A stretch of 64,000 bases of DNA from Chaunax sp. Z400 (taxonomy: Eukaryota > Chordata > Actinopteri > Lophiiformes > Chaunacidae), in assembly GCA_037577475.1 (NCBI GenBank), contig CM075188.1, forward strand, positions 16,884,501 through 16,948,500, given 5' to 3'. Below are positions 20,881 through 33,600 of this stretch, one piece after another. The notes under the pieces were generated by a model that saw only the letters and a list, made by a program, of their open reading frames with translations, was not told the DNA's origin and did not search any database. A program made the position numbers and the translations under genes. Every line of letters begins with the position of its first letter. Position 1 is the first letter of the stretch.

Positions 20881-22879
20881 GTATGAAATATCTTAACAAC
20901 TATAAATGAAAAGGTGAAACAATCCATCAATCTGGATCGATACACATCAAAATTGTGTGTTGTTTGTTGTAAACTGGTAGCCTGCAGAGTATTAGAGTAT
21001 ATAATTTAGTCGTAGGTCATTTGATATATTTTATTTGCTCTATTAACTTTTTGTCGTTCTCCTCCTCAGCTCTGTGTTGTGTTTGCTCATTGCTAATGAC
21101 TTGTCCTATAAACATCAGATTAGGTGTTAGTGCGATACTTTCACTGAGTGCTAAATCAAAATAAATCACATTAAGTCTGAGGTGACCTGATGGAGTATAT
21201 GCTCGTTTTCAGTAGGTTTGTTGTTGAAAAAAGGAAGATGTCATGGAAAACTGCAGTGTGATTACAATGGAGGTATACACATGTGTGCTCTGTGGTGTGT
21301 AATTCATTTGTATTGATGACCAAGCTTAAATACAGCTTATTGCTCTGAATATTACTCTGAATAACTGCAGCACTGAGGTCTCTGCAGTCATGATAAAAAC
21401 AAATAACACTAACCTCCCCTAATGAGGTTTTTTGTGAAAACAGACTTTCAAATTGCTGAGTGACACAAACTGAAGGTCAGACTCCTCTCATACAAACAAA
21501 GCATGAGGAAGACATCATTGCAATCCATTGCACTGCATGACAAACAAACGGAGCCTAGACTGACAAATGGCCGGGACAAACAACAACGATTTCCATTTGA
21601 TCATTTATTGAGGTACACAATTGTGTTGACTACCTCACTGTGACCTGTTCCTGTGTTTGTGCAACTGCTGGCTGTCTGTAAATCGCTTGTGGGAAAAAAT
21701 GCTACAGACTGGGCAGAAAACTTCACTGTACGATACGTGTGATTGAATTCATTTGAGAAACTACTTTAAAGGTACATCTAGCATGTAGGTATGCTAGGTA
21801 TGCATGCCATACTGTATATTGTTTTGTGACATTATGAATATAGTAACCACCTGGTAAGGGACTATTTTACATCAAACATGAACTCTGTTACTCATAACAA
21901 CACTTGACACCTCTATATGTTTGAGGCAGTGGGGTTTTTGGGCTCAGTGGCAGGAGAGAGAGAGAGAGAGTGCTAATTATCATAGGTGTTTTGTGTTGAA
22001 CTAATTGCTCTCTCTCCCTTATCTGCAGTCGTGTGCAGCTGCAATATGTCTTTGGTGGATTTCTTACCTCAACTTGAATCGAACCACTGTGATGTTACAT
22101 CATATCAGCCAATAGATGATACATGAGATGAAATTGAGGTTTGTGTTTTTAATCAGCAAATTTGTTAGGTGACCTCAGTATGTGGCTCTTACTAAATGCG
22201 CAAACTGCATCCATCTTTGTCTTTGCCATAATAATCAGTCATTACTTAGCTGTGATATTGTGAGATTATTAGAGATTATTGTATTGTGACATATTTTTGA
22301 GATTTATGATATCTTTATCTTCCACCTCTTTTTAATATTATAAAATAATTATAATAAATCTCTCATCTGACCACGTATGAAGAGTCTCTCCTGAGATGTG
22401 ATTCTCTCATCTCATAACTGAGTGAAAAATGAGTGTCTGTATGCAAAAACAATTCACACATACAGTAATTCAGGTATACTGGGACATCAGGTATTTTTGG
22501 ACAGCATAAGAAAAGAAATGCATTTTACCTTTGCACTGAAAAGTGTAAGTCAAAGTTATTGGTGTTAAGGCTTTGCTGTTGATGCACATGACTAAAGTCA
22601 CATGAGATAATTCATGTTTCCTGTCCTAACAACTCATTATTCACCAGGAAGAAGAAGTTTTAACGTTGTTAAAATAACATTGTCCAATCTTCCTCAAATG
22701 CCAGTAATGTTGTCAGTGCTGCTTGTAGCTTTAATTAAAATGTGACCTTTTGACATCATTGTGATAATTTCTGCAATTTGTACAAAAAAGACAAAGGTAG
22801 TCAATCTAATAGGCCGAGACTTGAGATATTTACTGCACTAAGAAAATTGAAATGTCCTCATGTTGCTACTAGATTAAAA
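20881..22879. other. Non-coding stretch
   Basis: AT-rich with a short GA run at about 21955-21970. No exon or repeat identified. Confidence 0.55.
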
Positions 22880-23165
22880 GTGATGGGGTCACCATAGTTA
22901 TTATGGTTCATTCATTCAGGGAATGAATTCAGGAATGTGTTGACCAAATTTAATTGCAAACCATCTAATAGTTGTTTAGACATTTCATTAAAAAATTAAT
23001 TAATTAATTTAAAACGACATCAACCTCATGGTGGCACTAGAGGAAAAGTCATCAAATCACTAAACTCAGAACACTTTATCTCTTGGGTTTCAAATGTCAG
23101 TACAAAATTCATTGGAATCCATTTCATTGTTTTTTTTAAGGTACTTCTCTGTGTCAAATCTGATC
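22880..23165 (-). mobile_element. Teleost dispersed repeat copy
   Basis: Contains aaaccatctaatagttgttt, then caacctcatggtggcactag and aggaaaagtcatcaaatcac, and later cagtacaaaattcattgg. An AATT-type (taat)n run lies inside. It belongs to the family also present at 11575, 42850 and 49505, in the opposite sense to 49505. Confidence 0.55.
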
Positions 23166-24697
23166 AAAAATTGGGACTGACTGAGTCAGCCTCTACCATG
23201 GCTAAGAATTTAAGAACATAAAGATAATTTGTCATACAAGTTTACATGGCCAGAGACATACTGTGCACATATACTGTACTTGTACTGTAGCACCTGAAGC
23301 AACACAGATGCCAGTGAGTGAAATGATGACCTAAAATAACAAAAGATGGATGTGGTGTAAGTAAACTGAATTTTATTTGATGATTGAATGGATTCTTCAT
23401 GAATTTGATGAATTTCTACATTTCTGACAAATCATGACTGAAATGATGTTCACAAAAACAAACAAATCTTTTGTTACATTAAAATCCATCACTTTCATTC
23501 CAGCGAAACCCCCTAATGGAACATAATGTACACATGACATTAATGTTCAGTGACTCAAATTGTATATATACGTTTTGGGTTTTTTTCATTCAGTTTCCTG
23601 CTCCACATTGATGGAACTCTGTGGCTCTCTCTTTCAGCTGGTGCACTTCAAAGGCAGATAAAACATTTCAATTTGACAGAAATTATTTGTCTGTCAGAGA
23701 ACGCAGGCTGCCTGCTCTCTTGAACGAAGAAGTAATTCCCCTCATCTTAGCATTATTTATGTCCTGCTTGTCTGTCAACACAAAGAAACTGATGGTTGGG
23801 GGTGGAAGAAAAACACAAAACCAGATTCAATTGAAATGTAAAAATAGACTCAAAGGCGAGCATATACACATCTGTCATCTCAATGCAAATGAATATGAAT
23901 GTGTTACTATGAATTGATTAAAACATATGGCGGTATGAAAGAATGAAAGCCTATTTCTATACAGCCATGTCTACCTATTTCTGTAAGGGATGAAGAATAT
24001 CAAATATCAAAATATCATAATAACTTAAAAGATAATTAATCTCATGTTACCAGATCTAAGATTTTAAACTTTGGCAAGCACATACGAATTTTCGGTGTAA
24101 ATAAAGAGTAAAAAAGGACTGGTCTCCAGATCAGATATGACTGAGTGCTCCTTCAAGAGAAAACTGGACTGTGTTTTGCCTCTCAACAGGCAACAGACAT
24201 GCAAAGGCTGTTTGCAGTCACGGTGACTTCTCGGCAACAATTTGTCTGTTGCCATCTGAAGCTGCTAGTGTGAGAAGTTGCCTGATGCTGCTTTAATTCT
24301 CACCCTCGGTTTCATGGTAACACCTAACCTGAGTACACTGAATAATAGTAGCTGTCCAGATGGTGGTACATTGTGTGATCATTTGTTACATAACTACATC
24401 TAATTAGAAGGTGCAAAGTAAAAAAAAAAGAAAAAAGAAGAAAAGGGGGGGGACGGGGGTTGTTGCATGCAAAACATATGGTGAACTCATGAGATCATGT
24501 ATTTTCTTTATTTAGAAAAGGTTATGCAAAAGAAGTGTGATTGCATCATCACACTGTGAGGAAAAGAAAGTTAGGCTCCACTTACTGCTTTGGGTCACTC
24601 TGACAGTGTAATTTTCTGTCTCAGCAGGCAGCTGTTTTCACTGAAAAAAAAAAAAACCTGTACAGTACCTGCTCTGCAAACAACAGAGAGACAATTT
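23166..24697. other. Non-coding stretch
   Basis: Single-copy-looking sequence. A pyrimidine tract ending in cag near 23630 is followed by a 98-codon ORF, but the peptide has no domain and no donor-like partner. A purine-rich run lies at 24421-24450. Confidence 0.5.
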
Positions 24698-25015
24698 CAG
24701 GGGTCCCTTATTAGAGGCCCATGGGCCAAATCCAGTCTGCAAGAGGCTTCTATCTAGACCTTGAAGCCTTTTGACAGAGTAGAAAAAGAAATATAGTCTA
24801 TTTTTAACTCTTGTCATCAAAGAGATATTATTCTGATATTAATGTCACCAACGAAAGTAGTGTGGTTACATCAGCAGAAACTGTATATCATATGTACAAT
24901 AAAAGAATGATGAAAGTACAGAGACCAATATGTTTTATGCTTGGTCCTGCTTTCCTGCCAAGTCTGTTTTGCAATGCTGCGGCTCCAAGGACACTGAAAA
25001 ATCATTAGACTATTG
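24698..25015. mobile_element. hAT-like DNA transposon remnant (weak)
   Basis: Begins caggggtcccttattagagg and then catgggccaaatccagtctg, similar to the hAT-like end at 18203. An A+T-rich body follows, with gcaatgctgcggctccaagg near the far end. No transposase is recognisable. Confidence 0.35.
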
Positions 25016-26989
25016 GTCATCATCAAAGATAATGTTCAATTAATAAAATTCATAGGACATTGATCTAATGAAAAACTTGAGTGGTTTCCACACATCCATT
25101 AATTGGGACAGTGTCAGATCTAAATACAGTTTTTTAGTATAATATTTAAATATGTATAGTTTCAAGTTTAAGAGGATAACTATGTTCATTTGTCACGTAA
25201 GAAATAAATCAGGCATTAAGAGTGAATTTAGTTGTAAAATGAATACATTCAAACTTAGAAATGTACACATTCAGCATTTTTGTGCCAGCTTTCATTTCTT
25301 ACCTTATTTGCAGCAGCGGTCCTGTTTTTATTCTATCTATTTATATCTATTCTTTAGAATCTCCTTATCCCCCATTATTACAGCCTGTTCCTCTTGACTG
25401 AAGGAAGCAGGACAAGATGGATCCATTTTGTGCAGGAGAGTCAAATGATGCAGAAAATGCCCTTTATTACTATAACAAGCAGGGAGCCTGAAGAAGAAAT
25501 CCTTCGTGAACAAAGAAAGTTGATAACTATCATTGTGATACTGATCACCTCTGAGTTTTAGGTTTTGTCAAGACAGCTCAAGCAAAGACAGTCTGGCTGT
25601 GTCAAAGTTGCTTCATACTGTAGTATAACTTTTCTAAATATAGTATATATTAGTATAGTATAATTTTTCTAAATTAAGGGCCATAAACATTTTGCAATGA
25701 GGGCCCAAAATATATGTCCAACATCCATTTCATTATTCAGTAGGATGTATATACATTTCACAAGCCTTGTTGGACAAATTTAATATATTTTGCAGACTGT
25801 GCCATGTTCAAGCACTTTGTTTGTCAAAAGATCGTATTGTTATTTTGAACATAATGCATAGCCACTTTTTTCAAAAAGAATCAGGTCATGACCTTCCCTC
25901 CCACGTGACCTAAACAAAGTATGACTTTAGTGTGTCTCTTTGAGGTGTCACAGAAAAAAAACATAATAGGACAGGTGCACTTCAGGGGCCAATCAGATTC
26001 CAGCAGTGGCTATTGCCCCTCTTACCTCGCCCCTGCATCTGCTTATGGCTGAATTTCAGGTGCTTTTCTCACAACACTTCTGATACCATGTAAAAACTGC
26101 AAGTCAATACAGCTGATATTCTCAGAACATGTGGTTTTATTAATTCCACAACTGCATCTTAAGATGATGAATATATGACCCTTTACCGTGGCATGTGCCC
26201 TCAAGTTCTTCTGGGTAAGAAAATGGAAATGAGTGTGCTTTTTGCCTTCGCAGTCTTACCAAGTTCTCTGTTGTGCACCCTTAATAATTTTTGCTTGTTC
26301 CTCAGCAGTCAGTCCCGGACATGTTATCCTCCTGGTCAAGTGAGGAGTCTGACAGTAAGGTGATATAGAAATAGTAGCAGGTTATGGATGATGCTGATCT
26401 TGTGCGATTTGTTTGCAAATCTGAAAACAAGCGAGAATCTTGAAGATGAAAATTTTCCTCTCAAAAGGATTTAAAATACAACATCTTATTTATTGTTGGC
26501 TGAAATCTTGTGTTTGGAACAGGAAAAAATCTCACTGACAAAGGCTAATTTATTCTGTTCTCCTACATAATAATACCTGGAAACCATATGACTTACATCG
26601 TTTTGGTTATATAATTGTTTCTTCCACTAATTGGACAGCTGGGAATAACAACTAATTTGCTCACCACATGCAGATATCACACTGTTTCACACATAAAACA
26701 TGATGTACACGGTTTGGTTTGAGGTTTTAATTGGGTAGTTGCAAAGTATGATGCTTTGTCATATGCAAGAGATACCAGAGAGAGAAAAATATAACTTTGG
26801 ACATGCAAAAAAAAAAAGTCCGAATTAGGTCTGAGTAAAATTAATCTAAAATATTTAACGATACTGAGAAATATTTCAAACAAATTAATTAGTGCATGAA
26901 ATAAAAACGAAATATGCTGCTGGTGAAACTACAGATACTGGATTCCACTTCAAACATGACTTGTTAGACATAAGGTACATTTTCTGTGT
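25016..26989. other. Non-coding stretch upstream of the promoter
   Basis: No exon or clear repeat. Base composition shifts to CpG-rich only near 27000. Confidence 0.5.
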
Positions 26990-27147
26990 TTTTATTATGG
27001 ACATACTCTGAGGTGAAATGTTCGTGTGTGCCTCCCTGTGGAGGACGTCAGCGCGCAGGAGGAGGCACCGATGGGTTGGGTCCGAGAGTAGTTGGCAAAC
27101 AGGAGAGCAGAGCGCACTATAAGAAGAGACTGAACCCCGAGAAACTC
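26990..27147 (+). promoter_or_regulatory. CpG-rich promoter with TATA-like box and CRE-like site
   Basis: The sequence changes from AT-rich to the most CpG-rich part of the window (26990-27450). A CRE-like gacgtca lies at 27044-27050 and a TATA-like ctataaga at 27117-27124, which would place a start site near 27148. A perfect AP-1 core tgagtca follows at 27206-27212 and a ggcgcgcc at about 27401. A coding ATG with a splice donor lies 500 bases downstream. The promoter call is an inference from composition and context. Confidence 0.55.
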
Positions 27148-27227
27148 AACACTCAAACCACAGCTGAGAGAGGAGGAGAGGAGAGAGAGGGAAGAAGAGG
27201 CGACGTGAGTCACAGGGACAAGGAGAG

Positions 27228-27312
27228 ATGCGCGGAAAACAGCCATGTCTTCAGGATGAAGTCTTGTAATGTAGAATTTTATTCCTATACGGACCACAAG
27301 GCGGCCTTTTAA
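27228..27312 (+). promoter_or_regulatory. Cluster of overlapping upstream ORFs
   Basis: Three short ORFs overlap in different frames: 27228-27269 (13 codons plus stop), 27245-27259 (4 codons) and 27256-27312 (18 codons, A at -3). A fourth, 27527-27547, ends at the TGA that is in frame with the main ATG. If the transcript starts near 27148, they would be expected to lower translation from the main start. Confidence 0.4.
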
Positions 27313-27622
27313 TAAGCGAGAACGTGTGATAATCCAGCGTCACCCCCCCTCTGAAGGAAAGGTAAAAGTGCGCTCCGACGTCGCACTCCTCTTGCCCCCC
27401 GGCGCGCCTCGGTGTCAACGCGCAAAGTAATTCTGGACGTGGGTGAGCTTCAGGACTTGGAGGAGTGGACAGCTCCGCTCCGTGCTCCTCTGGACCTCCT
27501 CTCCTCAAACTCTGGTACAGCTTGTCATGTCAACACTTCAAGTCTGACAATCTGCTCCACAAGTCTGGAAAAAGTCTAAAGGTCCATTGAAGGGGAGAAC
27601 CGCCACTGACTGTGTGCTCAAT

Positions 27623-27643
27623 ATGTACCAGGGGCATTTACAG
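27623..27643 (+). CDS. First coding exon of an unnamed gene (MYQGHLQ...)
   Basis: ATG at 27623 starts seven codons, MYQGHLQ, ending in CAG at 27641-27643. The next bases are gtgagga, a strong splice donor after CAG, in phase 0. The start has A at -3, and an in-frame TGA at 27545-27547 with no ATG after it until 27623 fixes the start. The exon sits at the end of a CpG-rich 5' UTR behind a TATA-like promoter. No acceptor with a convincing coding exon was found in the 36 kb that follows, so the first intron is probably very long, as in many developmental-regulator and cell-surface genes. I do not recognise the protein from seven residues and give no symbol. The structure could in principle be a chance ATG plus donor, but the combined context makes that less likely. 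Confidence 0.5.
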
Positions 27644-30600
27644 GTGAGGACGAAGCTGTTTTGGTTATTCATTGTCCCTGAGAAACAACTGGTTTAGTTG
27701 TCACATGAAATGATGCGAACGAGACGCACTTCAGTGTTTTCAGGAATGAATGGGAAAACATGCGCTTATTTTCTTCTCTTACCTAACAGGGTGGCTCTGA
27801 TCAATTACAGCTGAGAACAGTAGTGCTTTTTGGGGGGTTATGGCAAAATTGCTTGAATTAATGGGAACTGATGCCCATATTAGCATATTTCCAATAGTTA
27901 GTGAGCAAATAGAGCCCTGGGAATTGTAAGCATTACTCAAACCTACACCGCTTAAGCAGAGTAGCCTTGACACGAGGAAAAAACAAGTCATTAGTTTCTC
28001 AATTTGCACGTCTATGCTCACGTGACGTCATGCAATCAGACGTCAGTTTTCCCACTGTGCAATATACTTTGTGTTACATCAGGAGAAGAGACTGAAACTC
28101 AGCTCAGCCCCCCCCCCCAAAAAAGTGATTCAAATATGATGGAACAACGAACAGCTTGATCATGCCTCAGCTATTTCCCTCTGTAAAGTGAGAGCACTAC
28201 ATGTAACTGCTCCCGGGAGCATCCAACACTGCATGTTTGATGTGCAATAAAATCGTAGTGTCATTTCTACACAATAAGCTGTAATGCAAAATAGGAATCC
28301 TTCCATAGTGGTTACTGACAGCCTGTTTCCAGTTTAGATGCATGGATTGATAACACTGTTTATTGAGATGCTTCAGTTGATTATGTAACAAAAGTCAGAC
28401 AATTCCTGACTCTATGCTCGGGAGAGTTAAAGACCGAAATTTAATATTTCATGATACATCACTCAACCAGCAGTATTCATTCAAATTGCATGAAAAGGCG
28501 CTCAACAGTTCTTGTCTGGAATGTGTTTGTTAAGGGTCACTGAGAATCCAGTGATACTGAGTTATGATGTGCAAGTACATGTAATCAGTCCTATCTTTCC
28601 CATGATTCATCCTACTATGTCTCAGTTATCTCACACTATGTATGTTGCATATCACATGCATGCAATCCATTGCACTGTGCTTTGTTTCGATCATAACCAA
28701 AACACTCTTTCGTAATCATTCCATGGGGCTAATTGAGCAGCAAAGTGAATGCAAAGCAGAAACTGTGTGTCAGTATAGGATCTTTCACCGTGATGTTCAC
28801 CTGTGTAAGCGATCTTGATCGATCATCTTGATCTTGACACTTTCTCCCGCAAGTCAAGTGTGTGTGCTTGTGTGTGTGCATATGGAGTCAGAGCTACATG
28901 GGTTTGCGAGTAACAGAGCCAGACCTTTGTCACATATAGAGAGTGGAAGTAATGTATTTCTAATATGGGGAATGGTTGGGGTTTGTTATATTGTGACAGC
29001 TACAGACAAATATACAAAATTTACGACTGGAAGGGACTGATCACCGTTGAGCTGTTTCTTTTAAATAAATGCTCATATGCGTGTTCATAATGCATTTTTT
29101 TATTTTTAAAGTCTTTGCAAACAAAATGGTGAGGTTGCATGCATTTAGAACAAAGGGGTTTCCTGCTATTCCTTTTTTTTTTACATCTTGCATCATTCCA
29201 GTTACAGTACATATTGCTTTAAAGTACAGTAAAACCTGACATGAATGTTGAGCATGCCCTATAAATTATTGATATTTACATAATTCACCATGTGTCTGAA
29301 GGCAGGCTTGAGGCAGAAATCATCCAGAGTTGTAAGTCTCTCTTGCTTGGAATTTTAAATGAAGCTCATGCTCTATACATTTGATGTAACAGCAATGCAG
29401 CATCAGTCAGTCAGTCATAACCAGAGCTATCTGATTTCCTTCATCGTAGTAGATACCCTTGTAAGTCCTTCTTTATTACACGATTGTTAGTCACAATGAT
29501 TTGTCAGCTTAAGCAGCCCAGGCAGGTTGGCTGTGGGAACAAGATAAGAATGTTCCATCTCTCCCTCTTTTTTTTTTTCATTGTGTTTTTCATTTGCCGA
29601 CCTTCTCATTTCTCTGTGACCTGGTGCATCTTCACATGTGGGTGGACGTTGCAGTGTAGTTCATGGAGCATGAGGTATTTCCATCAACACACTTAACATT
29701 TTTGCATAATTGCTGTGGATTGGCAAACGATGGTGCAATATTGGGTGGATCAAATATCTTGGCACGAGTTTCACGAACACTGACAAATCCTATCCTCATC
29801 TTTGGCATGTGTGGGTTGGGCACGGATTATATAGTTTGGCATGACCAGCTACTACTACTTTGGAGAAATATTGTGTTGGACCTCTTTAATCATACTTATT
29901 GAAACATAAACATGCCAATAAAGCTATTGTCAGTTAGTTCGTATTGTTTACCAGTTTGCATGTGTGCATGGAACAAAGTGTGTCTCCCTTGTGAGCACCT
30001 TACTGTGTCAAGCATAAGACTGATGCAGTTAAACCACAGCGTTCAGAGTGGATGTCAGCCTCGTTGCTCTTTTTGTGAAGGTGCGACTGAAAATGCTGCA
30101 AGGTGAGCTGATTCAGCACTGCTGCTCACCTTTATCAAACAAAAAGACAGAAGAGATATTGCTTCAGTTAATATGCTGTATATTTTTGCATTGATGTACC
30201 ACATATAAGAGAGACTTTTGAGACAGTCTCCATCCATACCCTCAGATGGCATTTTCCCGACATTTTGACCTTATCGATTGCTGTTTAATTGCTGTTTTAT
30301 TAATTGCTTCGCATTCGTGTTCACAGCGAATCTAATTACACGAGTAGTTGTACTGTGTGTATGAAGTATATCCTGGCTTATTGTTAGTGATGTTTCAAGG
30401 CCTTTGGATATTTGCTCTGTTAAGCACAACACGATTACATAATTTGATTACCATATTCCCAGTCCCCGGGGTAAATCTTGGCTGGATGATGGATGCAGTC
30501 GTTGATCAAATGTAGATCTCAGCCAGTCCCTCTTTTCATTTAGTCCCTGATTTGTTTATACAGTTAAGTTTGCTGGATGAAAGATTATTTGTCTCGCGGG

Positions 30601-33600
30601 TGTCCTCCAGGACCCTGTGAGAGTAAAGAAGCCATTGATACCGTATAAAGAAATAACTGTTCAGAATGAAGTTTCTCTATTTGTGTTTTCTTTTTTCCAT
30701 CTTGTGTTTGGTGGATATTTGTCGCAGCCTTATAGGGCATCTCTCTCTGTTTTGGATTCTCCGTTTTGTAGACTGGTAAAAAGCCCTGACATATTCTTGA
30801 TGCCCCTAACCTGACCTCATAGATGGGACATTGCCACTTTAAAATGCTAATAAGCATAATCAGATATGTTTCATGAAATGCAAAATAGTGTGTTAAGTCC
30901 TAATCATTTGAAATATTCCAATCAATGCTTAAAGAAAATTAAGTAGTGTAATGCAGAAAAACATTTTGAAGAACAGCCACCACGACATCAGTCTATGGAT
31001 GCATATGCCTCACACACCAGAAGCAGTCATCAATCATAGGTACATGTCTATAATGATGTCATTTGTGGATGTTCCTCTCTGGTTTAAATCTTCTACAGCT
31101 CTGCCCTTTATTCGCTGTTGTGCTAAGAGACTTTACACAGCCGTGGTGGTCAGCCACAGGCATGACAAAGGGGTCCTGAATGCTTTTCCTACAGGGACTG
31201 TTACAAAGTCTCCTTGATTTAATGAACCATGGTCTTGATTAAGAGACATTTAATAGGCTCGACTATTTCAGGAGCCAGGATAATGAGTGAAATCAGGTGG
31301 TATAGGGCTGGAACAAAAGCTTCACAGGCAGCACCGCTCTTCTTGTTGGAGACCCAGTCACTGTATTTCTGAGCCAGTGTCAGGAAACCGTTGGAACTGA
31401 GAAACTTCATAAAATGCAAAATGGAGACGCACTGTTGTTTGGTAATTGGGCTTCAAACATTTTTGTCTTTGCTGAGTTTAATTCCCAGCAAGATATCAGA
31501 GAGTGTTGTCAAGATCTGAAGAGAAATTCCCTGATCAACTTTCTTAATGCTTTTCCTGTAGGTTTTCCAGCTGAAGTTCAGTTTTGACTTTCACAGCGTA
31601 CATCCAGTGGACTCTGGTACTGACAGGAGGTGACTTTGATGAATCTATTTTGAGAAAGGTCCTTGTGACCAAACTTCAAACTTTATAAAGTAATGAATGC
31701 AGAGGTGCAGGTGTGCACTGAAAAAATGTTTTGTTGAATTTACTTAATTTTATTATGTCAAGAAATAAGTTTATGTAAAAAAATATATATATCTGGGTAT
31801 AGATAGAATTAAAACTTTTTTCAGTGTATGCAACAAGTAACTTTTAACTTTAAAACGGAATTTTGGGGGATTTGATTCACTCCACCACTAAAGAGACAGA
31901 GGAAGTGTTTTTTGCATGTTGCTTCCTACCAAACAGGAAAATTAAATTTGTGCATCTCTGAATGAAGTCCTGTAATTGTACTCTCCAATTCAAACAGGAC
32001 TTGAGTAAAAAAATCTCAAGCCTGGCACGAGAACGGAGTAAAACCATGAGAGGAAATTTCTATTGTCATTGTTTACATTCAGAATGAATCTACAGCATCG
32101 TAGTGGACTGCTTTGGAAAGTTAGGTGCTGCATGACATTTTATCACACCCTCACACAAACCATTGCAAATTTGGTCTTATACCAGCGTTACTCTGTTACT
32201 TACTGGGAACCTCTCCTTCCCTCTGGTTGGGTAGTTAAAGCTCTGCAGAGGCCCTGAGCAGCTTGTGAAACTTGTAACGCGGACTAAAGGGAGACTAAGA
32301 GGGATTCAAGCATACATCAGCAGCAGTCGTGCTACAGGAGAAGCTGATTGCTCATATAGCATGAGAATTTAGTAATTTTTGCCATTCTCTGTCATCTGCA
32401 CTCTGCTCTCCTAACACCCACTCATGCATAATGTAAAATAATTAAAAGTGTGCACATTAGGGCCAGATGTGGGTGTGAATGATGAAAGGGGTTGTGAGGA
32501 TGAGGAGGGATACACTATTGTCATGGTGCACACAATGATTTTATTTAATGCTCATATTTTCACAGGATGAATTCCTGTTGTCTCACTGAGTTGAGTTGAA
32601 ATCAGGACCTAGACCAGGTCATATGTTGTCTGTGTCTGTGTACATGCACTGTATGAGTGTAAGAACGATCAATCATTGTCTCCTGTTTGAGAATCTAATC
32701 CAGGGTTAATATCCTGATTCAACCCAGAGAAAAAGAGCCGCAAGGTAGTCTAAATAATGAGATGGGGCTCCCTGTATATTCTTGTCCAATCATTGTATCC
32801 CTCACAAAGCAGACTGTCTCATGAATAGCATGGGCTGATTATATTGACTTGTTTCCATCTTGTTTTCCATCTTCAAATGTGTTCTCGAAATTAAGTGAAG
32901 AAATATCTCGACACTTTACGCCACGATGAAGGCATTTAAGACAAAAGCATCAAATGTAATTGCATTTGAATAACTTTGCACTGCTTATTGTCAGATAACT
33001 GATGCTCTGCTCACGGTTCCCACAATTCAATGCAGAATGGAAATCTTTGCATACCTGAGAGAGCAACTCCATTCTATTATTGACCATTATGGTTTGAGCC
33101 TGATTATAGATTTTCTGTGCCTGCCATTCATCACTTTGACTGACAAACAGAGAAAAAAAACCTCAAGATTACAAAATACGTGTTCTAACAAAATCAGTGT
33201 TATTGTAATTATTGTAATAAGTTCACGTAAATCAGCTGTTTGATTTTTAAAAAAACTGATGATATACTGAAATGGCTTTTGCATTGTCAAGTGTTGATGG
33301 AAGTGGGATTTTATCTCAGAAGGGAGTTCATTTCAACGCATGTGTGTGAGTATTACTGAGGCAATCTCAATTTAAAGTTTACTGTGACACTTTGGGAAAT
33401 GAAATCAACATTTCAGAAACTGAAATCCAAGATCACACCACTGGTACCACATCACTGATGATGGTGCCAATTAACTCGCACAAGGTGGAGAAAAGAAAGA
33501 GATTTGGATGTCAATCAACTCTGAAGTGAATGTCATTGTATTTGAAGAAAGTGCATTTTCTTATGTGTTGAAAATGGCTTGTCCAAAGCCACAAAGTAAC

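Larger units (their letters stand above)
27148..27643 (+). other. First exon with 5' UTR (inferred transcript)
   Basis: From the predicted start site to the donor at 27643/27644. The 5' UTR is about 475 bases, GC-rich, and contains short upstream ORFs. Other donor-like sites lie inside it (gac/gtgagt at 27204 and aag/gtaaaa near 27361), so alternative or non-coding first exons are possible. No transcript evidence is available here. Confidence 0.45.

Noticed and set aside
23621..23917. Possible exon after a ctctctctttcag acceptor
   Set aside because: The following frame runs without a donor and its peptide has no known domain; pyrimidine tracts ending in cag are common.
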